Positions 43,943 to 52,364 of a stretch of 64,000 bases of DNA are shown in pieces; positions within the stretch are counted from its first letter, which is position 1; the number at the start of each line of letters is the position of its first letter. The DNA is from Paraburkholderia sabiae (lineage in GTDB: Bacteria > Pseudomonadota > Gammaproteobacteria > Burkholderiales > Burkholderiaceae). The position numbers were made by a program, and so were the translations under genes. The notes under the pieces were generated by a model. It was not told where the DNA came from. It saw only the letters and a list, made by a program, of their open reading frames with translations, and did not search any database. Location of the stretch: contig NZ_CP125295.1 of assembly GCF_030412785.1 (NCBI RefSeq), forward strand, positions 3,162,001 to 3,226,000, in the 5' to 3' direction.

Positions 43943-44937
43943 GCACGCCGCCCGACTTCCTCTATCCGTGGGCGCTCGTGCTGCTGCCGCTCGCCGCGCT
44001 GCCGCTGCTGCGTCGGAGCATCGACACGCTGCCCTATTCGTGGGTCGCATGGCTGCCGCGCGATCGCGCGGGCCGCGTCGTCGCGATCATCTGGCGCGCC
44101 GCTGCCGTGATCGCGCTCGCGGCTGTGATCGTCGGGCTCGCGGGGCCAGGGTTTTCCGGCGAGCAAACGCGAATCACGGGTACAGGTGCCGAGATTCTGA
44201 TTTTGATGGACGGCAGCGGCAGCATGAATCAGGCGATCAGCAGCGGCTCGATGAACGTCGCCGACGCACCCACGGCAGGCGAAACAAAGAACCAGATGGC
44301 GCGCGATGCGATCACCGCGTTCGTCGCCCAGCGCGCCAACGACCGCCTTGCGTTCATGCTGTTCGGCACGCATCCGATGCTCGCCGTGCCCTTCACGCGC
44401 GACCGCACCGTGATCGATGCCGCGATCGCCGCGACGGGCGTCGGACGCGGCACGCCCGATACCTTGCTCGACCGTGGCATCCAGTCTGCCGTCGAACTGT
44501 TCGACGGCAGACCGCGCACCAGCAGCCGCGCGATCGTGCTCGTGTCGGATGGCGGCGCGCGGCTCGACGACGTGGCGCGCGAACACATCCGCGCCGGGCT
44601 CGCGCGCAACGGCGTCGCGCTGTACTTCATCTATTTGCGCAGCGGCATCTACAGTCCCGATCTGCATGTGCGACTCGTCGACGCCGATCATTCGCCCGAA
44701 GCCGAACTGCATCGCTTCTTCCTGTCGCTGCCGACAGCCTATCGTCTGTATCAGGCCGACAGTCCGCAGCAGGTGGCGCGCGCGATGAGCGATATCGCCC
44801 GCACGGAAAACGCGCCCGTGTCGTTCATCGAACGATTGCCGCGGCAGGATCGCAGCGCGTGGTGTTACGCGACTGCGCTGTTCTGCTGTGCATTGCTGGT
44901 CGGCGTGTGGTTCATGCAAAGACGGAGCCTGCGATGA
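43939..44937 (+). CDS. mxaC: vWA-domain membrane protein, MxaC-like
   Basis: 332 aa, BatA-like. Two N-terminal membrane helices (about 8-25 and 48-70) flank a short loop, followed by a vWA domain whose metal-ion site is intact (D91-G-S93-G-S95 in LILMDGSGSMNQ; Thr and Asp later in GTPDTLLDRG and LVSDGGARL), and a last helix near the C-terminus (about 309-326). It matches MxaC in methanol-dehydrogenase clusters and BatA/BatB in general. Start and stop overlap neighbours by 4 bp. Confidence 0.82.
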   Translation: MSTPPDFLYPWALVLLPLAALPLLRRSIDTLPYSWVAWLPRDRAGRVVAIIWRAAAVIALAAVIVGLAGPGFSGEQTRITGTGAEILILMDGSGSMNQAISSGSMNVADAPTAGETKNQMARDAITAFVAQRANDRLAFMLFGTHPMLAVPFTRDRTVIDAAIAATGVGRGTPDTLLDRGIQSAVELFDGRPRTSSRAIVLVSDGGARLDDVAREHIRAGLARNGVALYFIYLRSGIYSPDLHVRLVDADHSPEAELHRFFLSLPTAYRLYQADSPQQVARAMSDIARTENAPVSFIERLPRQDRSAWCYATALFCCALLVGVWFMQRRSLR

Positions 44938-45494
44938 AGCGGCTGCCTGTTCATCTCATGTTCGGCGTGGCGACGCTGTGCTGCGCGGGCGTCGCCGGCT
45001 ACTACGCGGTGCGGCTTCAGCACATCGCGCAATCGAATCGCGAAGCGACCGCGATCGCGACACAGCCGCGCGCGCAGTGGAGCAAGTCGGCGCTGGAGAG
45101 CAACGATCCCGCCGTGCGGCTCGCGCAAGCCGTCGCGCTCGCGCGCGCGGGTCAGCATGCCGAAGCGGGCAAGCTCTACTACGACCTGTCGCGCGTGGCG
45201 TCGTCGAGCGAAGCAGGCCGCCTCGCGCTTTACGACCTCGCCAACATGTATCTTCGCGAAGCCGCCGGCGACGATGCACAAGGTCCCGTACGTTCTCCAC
45301 CCATGCTCGAAACTGCGAAGGCACGCTATCGCGAAGTGCTGCGCGTCGACGCAGGCAACTGGGACGCGCGCTACAACCTCGAGCGCGCGTTGCGGCTCGC
45401 GCCCGAAGCGCAAGACACCGCCGACGATACGAAGGACGTCAAGGAGCAGCACAACATCAACGTGCGCGGCGCCGCGCCCGAGGAATTGCCGTGA
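44934..45494 (+). CDS. mxaK: MxaK-like protein with TPR-like repeats
   Basis: 186 aa. One N-terminal membrane helix (about 8-26) and a periplasmic part with helical repeats (LAQAVALARAGQHAEAGKLYYDLS, then GNWDARYNLERALRLAPEAQD), resembling MxaK and the tetratricopeptide end of BatC-type proteins. The ATG overlaps the mxaC stop, and the stop overlaps the GTG of the next gene. The role in maturation is inferred from context. Confidence 0.72.
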   Translation: MKRLPVHLMFGVATLCCAGVAGYYAVRLQHIAQSNREATAIATQPRAQWSKSALESNDPAVRLAQAVALARAGQHAEAGKLYYDLSRVASSSEAGRLALYDLANMYLREAAGDDAQGPVRSPPMLETAKARYREVLRVDAGNWDARYNLERALRLAPEAQDTADDTKDVKEQHNINVRGAAPEELP

Positions 45495-46453
45495 AGCGCG
45501 GCGCGCAGCCTTGGATGCGCTATCTGCACGGACGCTGGTGGCAGCTTCCGCTTGCCGCGCTGCTGCTCGCCGCTGCCGTGCTGATGCCGCCCATCGAATT
45601 CAAACGGCCCGTGTTCCGCTACGTCATTACATTCGACATCACGCAGAGCATGGATGTGGAGGACGTCACGCTCGGTGGCAAGCCGGTGAGCCGTATCGAC
45701 TTCGCGAAGGCTGCGATCAGCGATGCGTTGCAGCACTTGCCGTGCGGCTCGGAAATCGGCTGGAGCGTGTTCACGAATCAGCGTTCGCTGCTGCTCGTCG
45801 CGCCTGTCGAACTTTGCAGTAACTACGACGCATTGCTGTCGTCGCTCGATCAGATCGGCGGAAACATGCGCTGGATCAACAGCAGCGTGATCGCGCAAGG
45901 CGGCATCTATTCCGCGATCCGAGCCGCGACGGAACTGGGCCACAACACCGACGTCGTGTTCATCACCGATGGCCAGGAAGCGCCGCCCGTCGCGCCGAAC
46001 GAAACGACCGTGCGCGACATTCCGCAGGGACTCGTGCATGGCTGGCTGATCGGCGTCGGCGGCGACCAGCCGGCGCCGATTCCGAAGACCAATGCCGATG
46101 GCGTGCGCACCGGCTACTGGCAGGCCGACGATGTCCGACAGGTGCGTCCCGAGCCCGGCGCGCCCGCCGTCGCCGAGAGCCACGAAGAACTGTCGCAACT
46201 CAGAGAGACGTATCTCGAAGCCGTGGCGGGGCATCTCGGCTTCGGCTATCGACGGCTCGTCGCGCCGACTTCGCTGCGCGCGCCGCTGACGGACCCGCGC
46301 TATGCGCATCCGATCCCCGTTGCAACCGATATCCGTTGGGTGCCCGCGCTGCTCGCGCTGATTCTGCTCGTATGGCGCTTTCTTCCGGCGCGACGCAACG
46401 TACGTGCGGACAAGCCTGTCAGCGCACGCTCCATTCCGGCGCGTGCTTATTGA
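45491..46453 (+). CDS. mxaL: vWA-domain membrane protein, MxaL-like
   Basis: 320 aa, GTG start at 45491. One N-terminal helix (about 18-34), a vWA domain with a modified metal site (D49-I-T51-Q-S53 in VITFDITQSMDVED; D in VFITDGQE), and a C-terminal helix (about 287-304) ending in a basic tail. This order, the second vWA protein after MxaK, is that of mxaACKL. It ends the overlapping gene run; its stop lies in the first unit of an 11-bp tandem repeat. Confidence 0.8.
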   Translation: MKRGAQPWMRYLHGRWWQLPLAALLLAAAVLMPPIEFKRPVFRYVITFDITQSMDVEDVTLGGKPVSRIDFAKAAISDALQHLPCGSEIGWSVFTNQRSLLLVAPVELCSNYDALLSSLDQIGGNMRWINSSVIAQGGIYSAIRAATELGHNTDVVFITDGQEAPPVAPNETTVRDIPQGLVHGWLIGVGGDQPAPIPKTNADGVRTGYWQADDVRQVRPEPGAPAVAESHEELSQLRETYLEAVAGHLGFGYRRLVAPTSLRAPLTDPRYAHPIPVATDIRWVPALLALILLVWRFLPARRNVRADKPVSARSIPARAY

Positions 46454-46487
46454 ACGCTTATTGAGCGCTTATTGAGCACTTAATGAA
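46444..46487 (+). repeat. Four tandem 11-bp units at the 3' end of the mxa cluster
   Basis: Units TGCTTATTGAA, CGCTTATTGAG, CGCTTATTGAG and CACTTAATGAA follow each other without gaps. The first contains the mxaL stop codon. The 11-bp period places units on the same face of the helix; a protein-binding array or simple replication slippage are both possible. Confidence 0.8.
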
Positions 46488-46542
46488 CGATGCAGGCATG
46501 CGGACTGCTGCCCTTGCCATCACTTTGCAAGGACAAGCGCTC

Positions 46543-46866
46543 ATGCACTCGAACCTGATTTCATCTGTCTCACGCCACTTCGTTTCGTCGACGTGCGCAT
46601 TCTGCGCAGCGATGTCGCTGTCCACTTTTGCCGATGCGCAGATCACCGCGCCAAGCGGCTCGCCGCCGCAGGAAAGCCGCACCGCGCCGATGGGTACGAA
46701 CCCCGCGACGCCCGCATCGAACACGCTCGAATCGAACGCGCCGCAGGCGGCTGAAGCGAAGCCGGATCAGCGCAGCAAGTCGAAAGCGAAGCCGGGGCAC
46801 AAACCAGAGGGCGCGGGCGGTTTCGACAATGGCCTGTACGGCACGGGCGCGGGCAACAACAAATAG
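46543..46866 (+). CDS. Small secreted protein of unknown function
   Basis: 107 aa from ATG 46543, preceded by AAGGACA. An N-terminal hydrophobic segment (SSVSRHFVSSTCAFCAAMSL, cut near ADA) suggests export. The mature part is Pro/Ala/Ser-rich and ends with a Gly-rich tail, GAGGFDNGLYGTGAGNNK, which I recall in short burkholderial exported proteins (sometimes misnamed beta-xylosidase). Lies between the mxa-like cluster and the TPR gene. An earlier ATG at 46483 would extend it without a better signal peptide. Confidence 0.6.
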   Translation: MHSNLISSVSRHFVSSTCAFCAAMSLSTFADAQITAPSGSPPQESRTAPMGTNPATPASNTLESNAPQAAEAKPDQRSKSKAKPGHKPEGAGGFDNGLYGTGAGNNK

Positions 46867-46991
46867 CGTGTGGACGGCAAAGCGGGCCGGGCTTTTCGGG
46901 GATAATCGGGACCGGCAAGTCGTCCAACCTTCAATCCCGTCCTGCGGCCCGGCGCCGCGTGGCCACGGATGCCCCAGCAGTTGTGCAGCCC

Positions 46992-48710
46992 ATGAGCAAA
47001 ACACAAAACCCGCAGCGCCAGATCGACGCGATGCTGCAGCAGGCCGTCGCGATGCAGCAGAACGGCGCCCATCCGGAAGCCGAAGAGCTTTATCGCGAGA
47101 TCCTCGCTTTGCGGCCCAAACACTTCGACGCGCTCCAGTTGCTGGGTGCGCTGTCGCTGCAGGCGGGGCGTCTCGATGAAGGCATCGAACTGCTGAAGAA
47201 AGCAATCGCGATCAACGGCATGCAGGCGCCGCTTCACTCGAACCTCGCGTATGCATATAACGCGCAGCGCCGCTTCAACGAAGGGCTGGCGAGCGCCAAT
47301 CGCGCGTTGGCATTGCAGGCCAATTTCGCCGATGCACTGAATAACCGCGGCAACGCGCTCGCGGGACTCGAACGTCCGGCTGAAGCGTTCGCGAGTTTTG
47401 AAAAGGCGATCGCGTTGCAGCCCGCGCTCGCGCAGGCCTGGAACAATTGCGCGTGCGTGCTGCGGGACCTCGATCGTCCCGACGATGCACTGGCCGCCTG
47501 CGATCAGGCCATCGCGTTGCAGACGGGTTATGCCGAAGCCTGGAGCAATCGCGCGAACGCATTGAGCGACCTGAACCGTCCACAGGATGCGCAGGCCAGC
47601 TATCAGCGCGCGCTCGAACTCGCGCCTTCGTTCGCCGACGCATGGAGCAATCTCGGCCTCACGCAAATCGACCTGAAACAGCACGAGGATGCGCTGCAAT
47701 CGTACGAGCGCGCGCTCGCGCTGAACCCGGACCAGGCAGAAGCGCACTGGAACCGCGCGCTCTGTCTGCTGCAGATGGGCCGGCTCGACGAAGGCTGGCA
47801 GGAATACGAATGGCGCTGGCAGCGTCATCGGATGCAAGGCGCGCAGCGCCAGTTCGCGCAACCGCTATGGCTCGGCCAGTTTCCGCTCGACGGCAAGACC
47901 ATCCTGCTGCACGCGGAACAGGGGCTTGGCGATACCTTGCAGTTCTGCCGCTATGTCCCGCTCGTCGCGGCGATGGGCGCGAAGGTGATCCTCGAAGTGC
48001 CGCAGGAGCTGATGCGTTTGCTTCAGACGCTCGATGGCGTCGCCGGACTGGTCGAACAGGGCCAACCGTTGCCCGCCTTCGATTGCCACGCTCCCCTGCT
48101 GAGTCTGCCGCTTGCGTTCGGAACGCGCGTAGAGAGCATCCCTGCCGACACGCCCTATCTGTTTCCGGATGAGTCGGACACGAAACGTTGGAGCGAGCGT
48201 CTGGCAAGCGACGTATCGCGGGCGCTGAAGGTCGGTCTCGTGTGGGCGGGCGGCAACCGTCCGCATGTCGCCGAGTTGCGAAAAACCGATGCGCGGCGTT
48301 CGATTGCGCTCGACACGCTGGCACCGATCCTCGACATACCGCATGTGCAGTTCTACAGCTTGCAGAAGGGGCCCGCCGCGCAGCAGCTGAGCGGCAACCC
48401 TGAACTCGCCGGACGGATCGTCGATTACACGGATGAGTTCGCGGATTTCGCCGACACGGCCGCCTTCGTATGCAACCTCGATCTGGTGATCAGTGTCGAC
48501 ACGGCTGTCGCGCACCTCGCCGGTGCGACGGGCACGCCCGTGTGGATCATGAACCGCTTCGATACCTGCTGGCGCTGGCTGCTCGATCGCACCGACAGCC
48601 CGTGGTATCCGCGCGCGCGGCTGTTCCGGCAGCCGGCGCTCGGCGACTGGAACAGCGTGATTGCCGACGTGCACGACGCGTTGGCGGCAGAGGCATCCGC
48701 GGCCGGATAA
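46992..48710 (+). CDS. TPR protein with glycosyltransferase-9-like C-terminal domain
   Basis: 572 aa (583 if the GTG at 46959 is used). Residues ~10-280 hold about seven tetratricopeptide repeats (units such as ADALNNRGNALAGLERPAEA). The C-terminal part (about 310-560) resembles the ADP-heptose/O-GlcNAc transferase-like domain found fused to TPRs: LLHAEQGLGDTLQFCRYVPL, LKVGLVWAGGNRPHV and LVISVDTAVAHLAGATGTPVW. The enzymatic role is not established. No clear Shine-Dalgarno separates the two possible starts. It lies just upstream of the aau operon but has a 219-bp gap before it. Confidence 0.8.
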   Translation: MSKTQNPQRQIDAMLQQAVAMQQNGAHPEAEELYREILALRPKHFDALQLLGALSLQAGRLDEGIELLKKAIAINGMQAPLHSNLAYAYNAQRRFNEGLASANRALALQANFADALNNRGNALAGLERPAEAFASFEKAIALQPALAQAWNNCACVLRDLDRPDDALAACDQAIALQTGYAEAWSNRANALSDLNRPQDAQASYQRALELAPSFADAWSNLGLTQIDLKQHEDALQSYERALALNPDQAEAHWNRALCLLQMGRLDEGWQEYEWRWQRHRMQGAQRQFAQPLWLGQFPLDGKTILLHAEQGLGDTLQFCRYVPLVAAMGAKVILEVPQELMRLLQTLDGVAGLVEQGQPLPAFDCHAPLLSLPLAFGTRVESIPADTPYLFPDESDTKRWSERLASDVSRALKVGLVWAGGNRPHVAELRKTDARRSIALDTLAPILDIPHVQFYSLQKGPAAQQLSGNPELAGRIVDYTDEFADFADTAAFVCNLDLVISVDTAVAHLAGATGTPVWIMNRFDTCWRWLLDRTDSPWYPRARLFRQPALGDWNSVIADVHDALAAEASAAG

Positions 48711-48929
48711 GCGGACTCCTGGCATTGAAGCGGGCCTCTGCGGCCTCTCAAGACAAACCCTAACCCCTGACAGCCGCACCGCGCGCAACCCAACACAAGC
48801 CCTACATCCCTTTCACGAAGACTACCAATATCCCAAATCGGCACGAACGCGTTGCCGGTTTCGGCGTTGGCCCGATTTTTCGTCGATCTACAGTCGCCTC
48901 ACACAATCCGTATCTCAACTGGAGGCGAC

Positions 48930-50087
48930 ATGAGAATAAGGCGACGAACCGCGTCGATCGCGGCGACGCTGTCATTTGCCGCTGCCTGCATCGGCAGCGC
49001 GCACGCAATCGAAAAGCCCGAAGAACTGACCGTGCAGAAGCTGCCCGCATGGCATCCGCACGAAGTATTCGTCGTCGATATTTCGATGCCGTCGATGACC
49101 GACGCGCGCATCTACATGTACGACGCCGACGCGAAGAAGCTGCTCGGCCAGATCGACGCGGGCTTCGCACCGGGCTTTGCGATCTCGCCGGACCACAAGA
49201 CAAGTTACGTGTCGACCACGTACTTCGCGCGCGGCTCGCACGGCACGCGCACCGACGTCGTCGAACTCACCGACAACTCGACGCTCGATCACACGGGCGA
49301 AATCGTCATTCCGCCGAAGCACGGCCAGCATGTACCGTCGCCGTACAACACGACGTTCAGCGCAGACGGCAAGCGTCTCTATGTGACCAACATCACGCCC
49401 GCCGCGTCGGTGACGGTGATCGACGTCGCATCGAAGAAGGTGCTCTCCGAAGTCGACATGGCCGCGTGCGTGCTCGCCTATCCGTCGGGCAACGACCGCT
49501 TCACGGGCCTGTGTGAAAGCGGCAAGGCGCTCACCGTCACGCTCGATGCGAACGGCAAGGAAACGAAGCGCGTGATGTCCGATGCATTCATCGACGTCGA
49601 TAAAGATCCTGCTTACATCAACGCGTCGCCGTATCAGGGCGGCTATCTGTTCACCACGTTCCACGGCATGGTGCGCAGCGCCGATTTCCGCGGCGACAAG
49701 CCTGTGTTCGGCAAGGCGTGGTCGCTGTTGACGGACGCCGAGCGCGCCGAGGGCTGGCGTCCGGGCGGCATGCAGCAGACCGCCGTGCAGGCGAAGCTGC
49801 ATCGCTATTACGTCGCGATGCATAAGGGCGAAGACGGCTCGCACAAGGATCCGGGCACGGAAATCTGGGTGTACGACCTGCAGACGAAAAAGCGCATCGC
49901 GCGCTGGGATCTGTCGCAACAGAAGATCGACGCAGTCGCATCGATCCAGGTCAGCGAAGACGACAAGCCGCTGTTCTACGGCATCACGGGCACGTCGGAT
50001 CTCGTCGTGATGGATGCGCGCACGGGCAAGCTGCAGAACGTCGAAAAGCAGGTCGGCAATACGTCGTCGCTGCTCGTCAATCCGTGA
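48930..50087 (+). CDS. aauB: Aromatic amine dehydrogenase large subunit
   Basis: 385 aa periplasmic seven-bladed beta-propeller subunit. Signal peptide with basic start (MRIRRRTASIAATLSFAAAC, cut near AHA). Family segments: VFVVDISMPSMTDARIYMYD, YVSTTYFARGSHGTRTDVVE, WSLLTDAERAEGWRPGG, HKDPGTEIWVYDLQTKKRIA. These are shared by methylamine and aromatic amine dehydrogenases; the small subunit decides for the aromatic type. GGAGG before ATG 48930 sets the start. First gene of the operon. With the TTQ-bearing subunit it oxidises primary amines to aldehydes and ammonia. Confidence 0.88.
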   Translation: MRIRRRTASIAATLSFAAACIGSAHAIEKPEELTVQKLPAWHPHEVFVVDISMPSMTDARIYMYDADAKKLLGQIDAGFAPGFAISPDHKTSYVSTTYFARGSHGTRTDVVELTDNSTLDHTGEIVIPPKHGQHVPSPYNTTFSADGKRLYVTNITPAASVTVIDVASKKVLSEVDMAACVLAYPSGNDRFTGLCESGKALTVTLDANGKETKRVMSDAFIDVDKDPAYINASPYQGGYLFTTFHGMVRSADFRGDKPVFGKAWSLLTDAERAEGWRPGGMQQTAVQAKLHRYYVAMHKGEDGSHKDPGTEIWVYDLQTKKRIARWDLSQQKIDAVASIQVSEDDKPLFYGITGTSDLVVMDARTGKLQNVEKQVGNTSSLLVNP

Positions 50088-50094
50088 GGCCGAC

Positions 50095-50661
50095 ATGATG
50101 CTCGATCCTGTACTCGCGACGGGCGCGCAAGCCAGCACGGCGATCGTCGTGCTGCTCGGCGCCGTCGCCAAATGGCGGCGCCCTGCCGCGTTCCGTCAGG
50201 CCCTCGGCGATTACCGCCTGCTGCCCGATGCATTGACGGCGCCCGCCGCCTTCGCGATCGCGGCAGCGGAAACGGTCGGCGCCGCCGCGCTGCTGTTCCC
50301 CGACACGCGCGTGTTGGGCGCGATCGTGCTGGTCGCATTGCTGCTCGCATTCGCGGCGGGCCTCGCGTTCAACATCCTGCGCGGCCACACGGATATCGAC
50401 TGCGGCTGCTCGGGCTTCGCGGCGACGCAAGCTTCGACGCAGCAGAACGCGCCGCGCGGCATCGGCTGGTTCCATGTCGCGCGCGCGTTGCTGCTCGCGG
50501 CGCTCGCTGCCACCGCATTCATCGAACCGGCGACGCGTTCGATCGTGTGGTTCGACTACCTGACGCTCTTCTTCGCCGTGCTGCTGATCGTCTGCGCACT
50601 GCTCACTTTCGATGTGCTGCTGGCCAACGTGCCGCGCCTCTCCCACTTGAGGAATTCATGA
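50095..50661 (+). CDS. aauE: MauE/AauE-type membrane protein for amine dehydrogenase biogenesis
   Basis: 188 aa inner-membrane protein with about four to five helices and a conserved Cys103-Gly-Cys105 pair in DIDCGCSGF. MauE proteins are thought to help form the six disulfides of the small subunit or to transfer reducing power across the membrane, together with MauD. It begins 7 bp after aauB and overlaps aauD as ATGA. The start at 50095 is one codon before a second Met. Confidence 0.85.
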   Translation: MMLDPVLATGAQASTAIVVLLGAVAKWRRPAAFRQALGDYRLLPDALTAPAAFAIAAAETVGAAALLFPDTRVLGAIVLVALLLAFAAGLAFNILRGHTDIDCGCSGFAATQASTQQNAPRGIGWFHVARALLLAALAATAFIEPATRSIVWFDYLTLFFAVLLIVCALLTFDVLLANVPRLSHLRNS

Positions 50662-51284
50662 TGCAAACCGCTCTCACCGTTTCGACCGCGCTCCTGTGGA
50701 TCGCCGTTCTCGCGCTCGGCGCGATCTGTCTCGCACTGGTTCGCCAGGTCGGCATTCTGTACGAACGCATCATGCCCGCAGGCGCGTTGATGATCGATAA
50801 AGGCCCCGCTGTCGGCGCGATTGCACCGACGTTCGAACTGTCCGACATTCGCGGCCAGCAAGTGAAGGTCGGCGGTATCGATGCGCAAGGCAAGGCCACG
50901 CTGCTGTTCTTCCTGTCTCCGACGTGCCCCGTCTGCAAGAAGCTGCTGCCGCTGCTGCCTTCGCTGCAAGCGAGCGAGTCGACGCCCGTCAACATCGTGC
51001 TCGCGAGCGACGGTGACGTTGCCGAACATCAACGCTTCGCGCAGAAGCAGAACCTCGACCGCTTCCCGTACGTGCTGTCGCAGGAACTGGGCATGGCGTA
51101 TCAGATCGGCAAGCTGCCGTATGCCGTGCTGCTCGATGAAAGCGGCAAGGTCCGCTCGAAGGGTCTCGTCAACACGCGCGAGCATCTGGAAAGCCTGTTC
51201 GAAGCGAAGGAACGCGGCGTCGCATCGCTGCAGGAATTCGTGCACGGCGACCATCGCCACGAGCAGCACGAACAGCATGCATGA
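50658..51284 (+). CDS. aauD: MauD/AauD-type thioredoxin-like thiol-disulfide protein
   Basis: 208 aa. One N-terminal membrane helix (about 8-28) anchors a periplasmic thioredoxin fold with the active-site pair Cys90-Pro-Val-Cys93 in LSPTCPVCKK, and YVLSQELGMAYQIGKLPYAVLLD with the cis-Pro region. MauD is required for correct folding/disulfide formation of the small subunit. The C-terminus is His-rich (DHRHEQHEQH). Coupled to aauE; 40 bp before aauA. Confidence 0.88.
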   Translation: MMQTALTVSTALLWIAVLALGAICLALVRQVGILYERIMPAGALMIDKGPAVGAIAPTFELSDIRGQQVKVGGIDAQGKATLLFFLSPTCPVCKKLLPLLPSLQASESTPVNIVLASDGDVAEHQRFAQKQNLDRFPYVLSQELGMAYQIGKLPYAVLLDESGKVRSKGLVNTREHLESLFEAKERGVASLQEFVHGDHRHEQHEQHA

Positions 51285-51324
51285 CGCGCCGAACCCACTG
51301 ACAACCTGAGCGGAGAACAATCAC

Positions 51325-51870
51325 ATGGGCGTTTTTGATTCATGGTTCGAGAAGTCGGCGCGCGGCGTCGCGCAGCGCAGTTCGCGGCGCAGCGCGATGG
51401 CGAAGCTCGGCAAGGTGCTGGTCGGCTCGGCGATGCTGCCGCTGCTGCCCGTCGATCGCACCGCCTATGCAGCCGATGCGGCTTCGGCTGCATCGGGCGC
51501 ATCGGGCGCGGCGGCATCGGGCGCAAGCGACGATCCGATGAGCTGCGATTACTGGAAGTACTGCGCAATCGACGGATGGCTTTGCAGCTGCTGCGGCGGC
51601 ACGTCGAGCAGCTGTCCGCCGGGCACGACGCCTTCGCCGATCACGTGGATCGGCACCTGCCGCAATCCGCACGACGGCTCCGACTACATCGTCTCGTACA
51701 ACGACTGCTGCGGCAAAACCTCGTGCGGCAAGTGCTTCTGCAATCGCAACGAACGCGAGAAGCCGCTGTACAAGCTGTCGCTCGACAACGACATCAACTG
51801 GTGCATGGCGAACGGCAATTCGAACTATCACTGTTCGGTTTCGGTCCTGCTTGGAGCAGCAAAGCAATGA
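51325..51870 (+). CDS. aauA: Aromatic amine dehydrogenase small (TTQ-bearing) subunit precursor
   Basis: 181 aa precursor with a Tat-like N-terminus (SRRSAMAKLGK, residues 20-30) and a long Ala/Ser linker. The mature part starts near CDYWKYCAIDGWLCSCCGG. TTQ would form from Trp108 (SPITWIGTC) and Trp159 (NDINWCMANG); Asp83 and Asp127 correspond to the Asp that helps TTQ formation and the catalytic base. Fourteen cysteines (74 to 170) match the disulfide-rich fold. The phrase TPSPITWIGTCRNPHDG and NDINWCMAN follow the aromatic amine dehydrogenase of Alcaligenes faecalis as I recall it, rather than methylamine dehydrogenase. Coupled to the cytochrome gene by ATGA. Confidence 0.93.
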   Translation: MGVFDSWFEKSARGVAQRSSRRSAMAKLGKVLVGSAMLPLLPVDRTAYAADAASAASGASGAAASGASDDPMSCDYWKYCAIDGWLCSCCGGTSSSCPPGTTPSPITWIGTCRNPHDGSDYIVSYNDCCGKTSCGKCFCNRNEREKPLYKLSLDNDINWCMANGNSNYHCSVSVLLGAAKQ

Positions 51871-52364
51871 AAGTGAAATACGCTGGAAAAATAGCGGTTT
51901 TCTGCATCGCGGCGGCTGCATCGTTCGCGATGACAGATGCCGCGCAAGCGCAGACGGTGCACTACCCCGCCGGCAAAAGCATGTTCGACGCGCAATGCGC
52001 GGTGTGCCACCAGGCAGGCGGCAAGGGTCAGGACGGCCTCGCGCCGCCGCTCACCGAATACCCCGGCAAGTATTCGACGACGTCGCAAGGCCGCGCACAA
52101 CTCACGTCGACCGTCGTGCACGGCATGTTCGGCGAGATCAAGGTGCACGACAAGAGCTACAACTTCAAGATGCCGAGCTTCGCGAGCGCAAGCGACGAAG
52201 ACCTGGCTCAAGTGTTGAACTACGTCGTGTTCGATCTCAACGCGCAGCATGGCGACGCGAAACCGTTCACGGCCGCCGACATCAAGGCCGCACGCGCGCA
52301 AACGCTGGACAGCGCCGCTGTTCACACGCAGCGCGCCGCCGTCGTGAAGGGACTCGGCCTATGA
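51867..52364 (+). CDS. c-type cytochrome of the amine dehydrogenase operon (class I)
   Basis: 165 aa. Signal peptide (cut near AQA, residue 28), haem site Cys44-Ala-Val-Cys47-His48, and a Met ligand candidate at 102 in FKMPSF, in the typical class I order. It is translationally coupled to aauA and to the next cytochrome. The likely role is accepting electrons from TTQ, directly or through a second carrier, toward the terminal oxidase. No azurin or amicyanin gene is seen in the window. Confidence 0.88.
   Translation: MKVKYAGKIAVFCIAAAASFAMTDAAQAQTVHYPAGKSMFDAQCAVCHQAGGKGQDGLAPPLTEYPGKYSTTSQGRAQLTSTVVHGMFGEIKVHDKSYNFKMPSFASASDEDLAQVLNYVVFDLNAQHGDAKPFTAADIKAARAQTLDSAAVHTQRAAVVKGLGL

Noticed and set aside
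41179..46453. Reading the MoxR/DUF58/vWA run as a generic Bat (Bacteroides aerotolerance) cluster
   Set aside because: Gene order MoxR, DUF58, single-helix MxaA-type, vWA, MxaK-type, vWA fits mxaRSACKL better, although Bat-type function is not excluded.
48930..51870. Methylamine dehydrogenase (mau) assignment
   Set aside because: The large subunit is ambiguous, but the small-subunit stretches TPSPITWIGTC and NDINWCMAN follow aromatic amine dehydrogenase, and no mauG or amicyanin gene is present.
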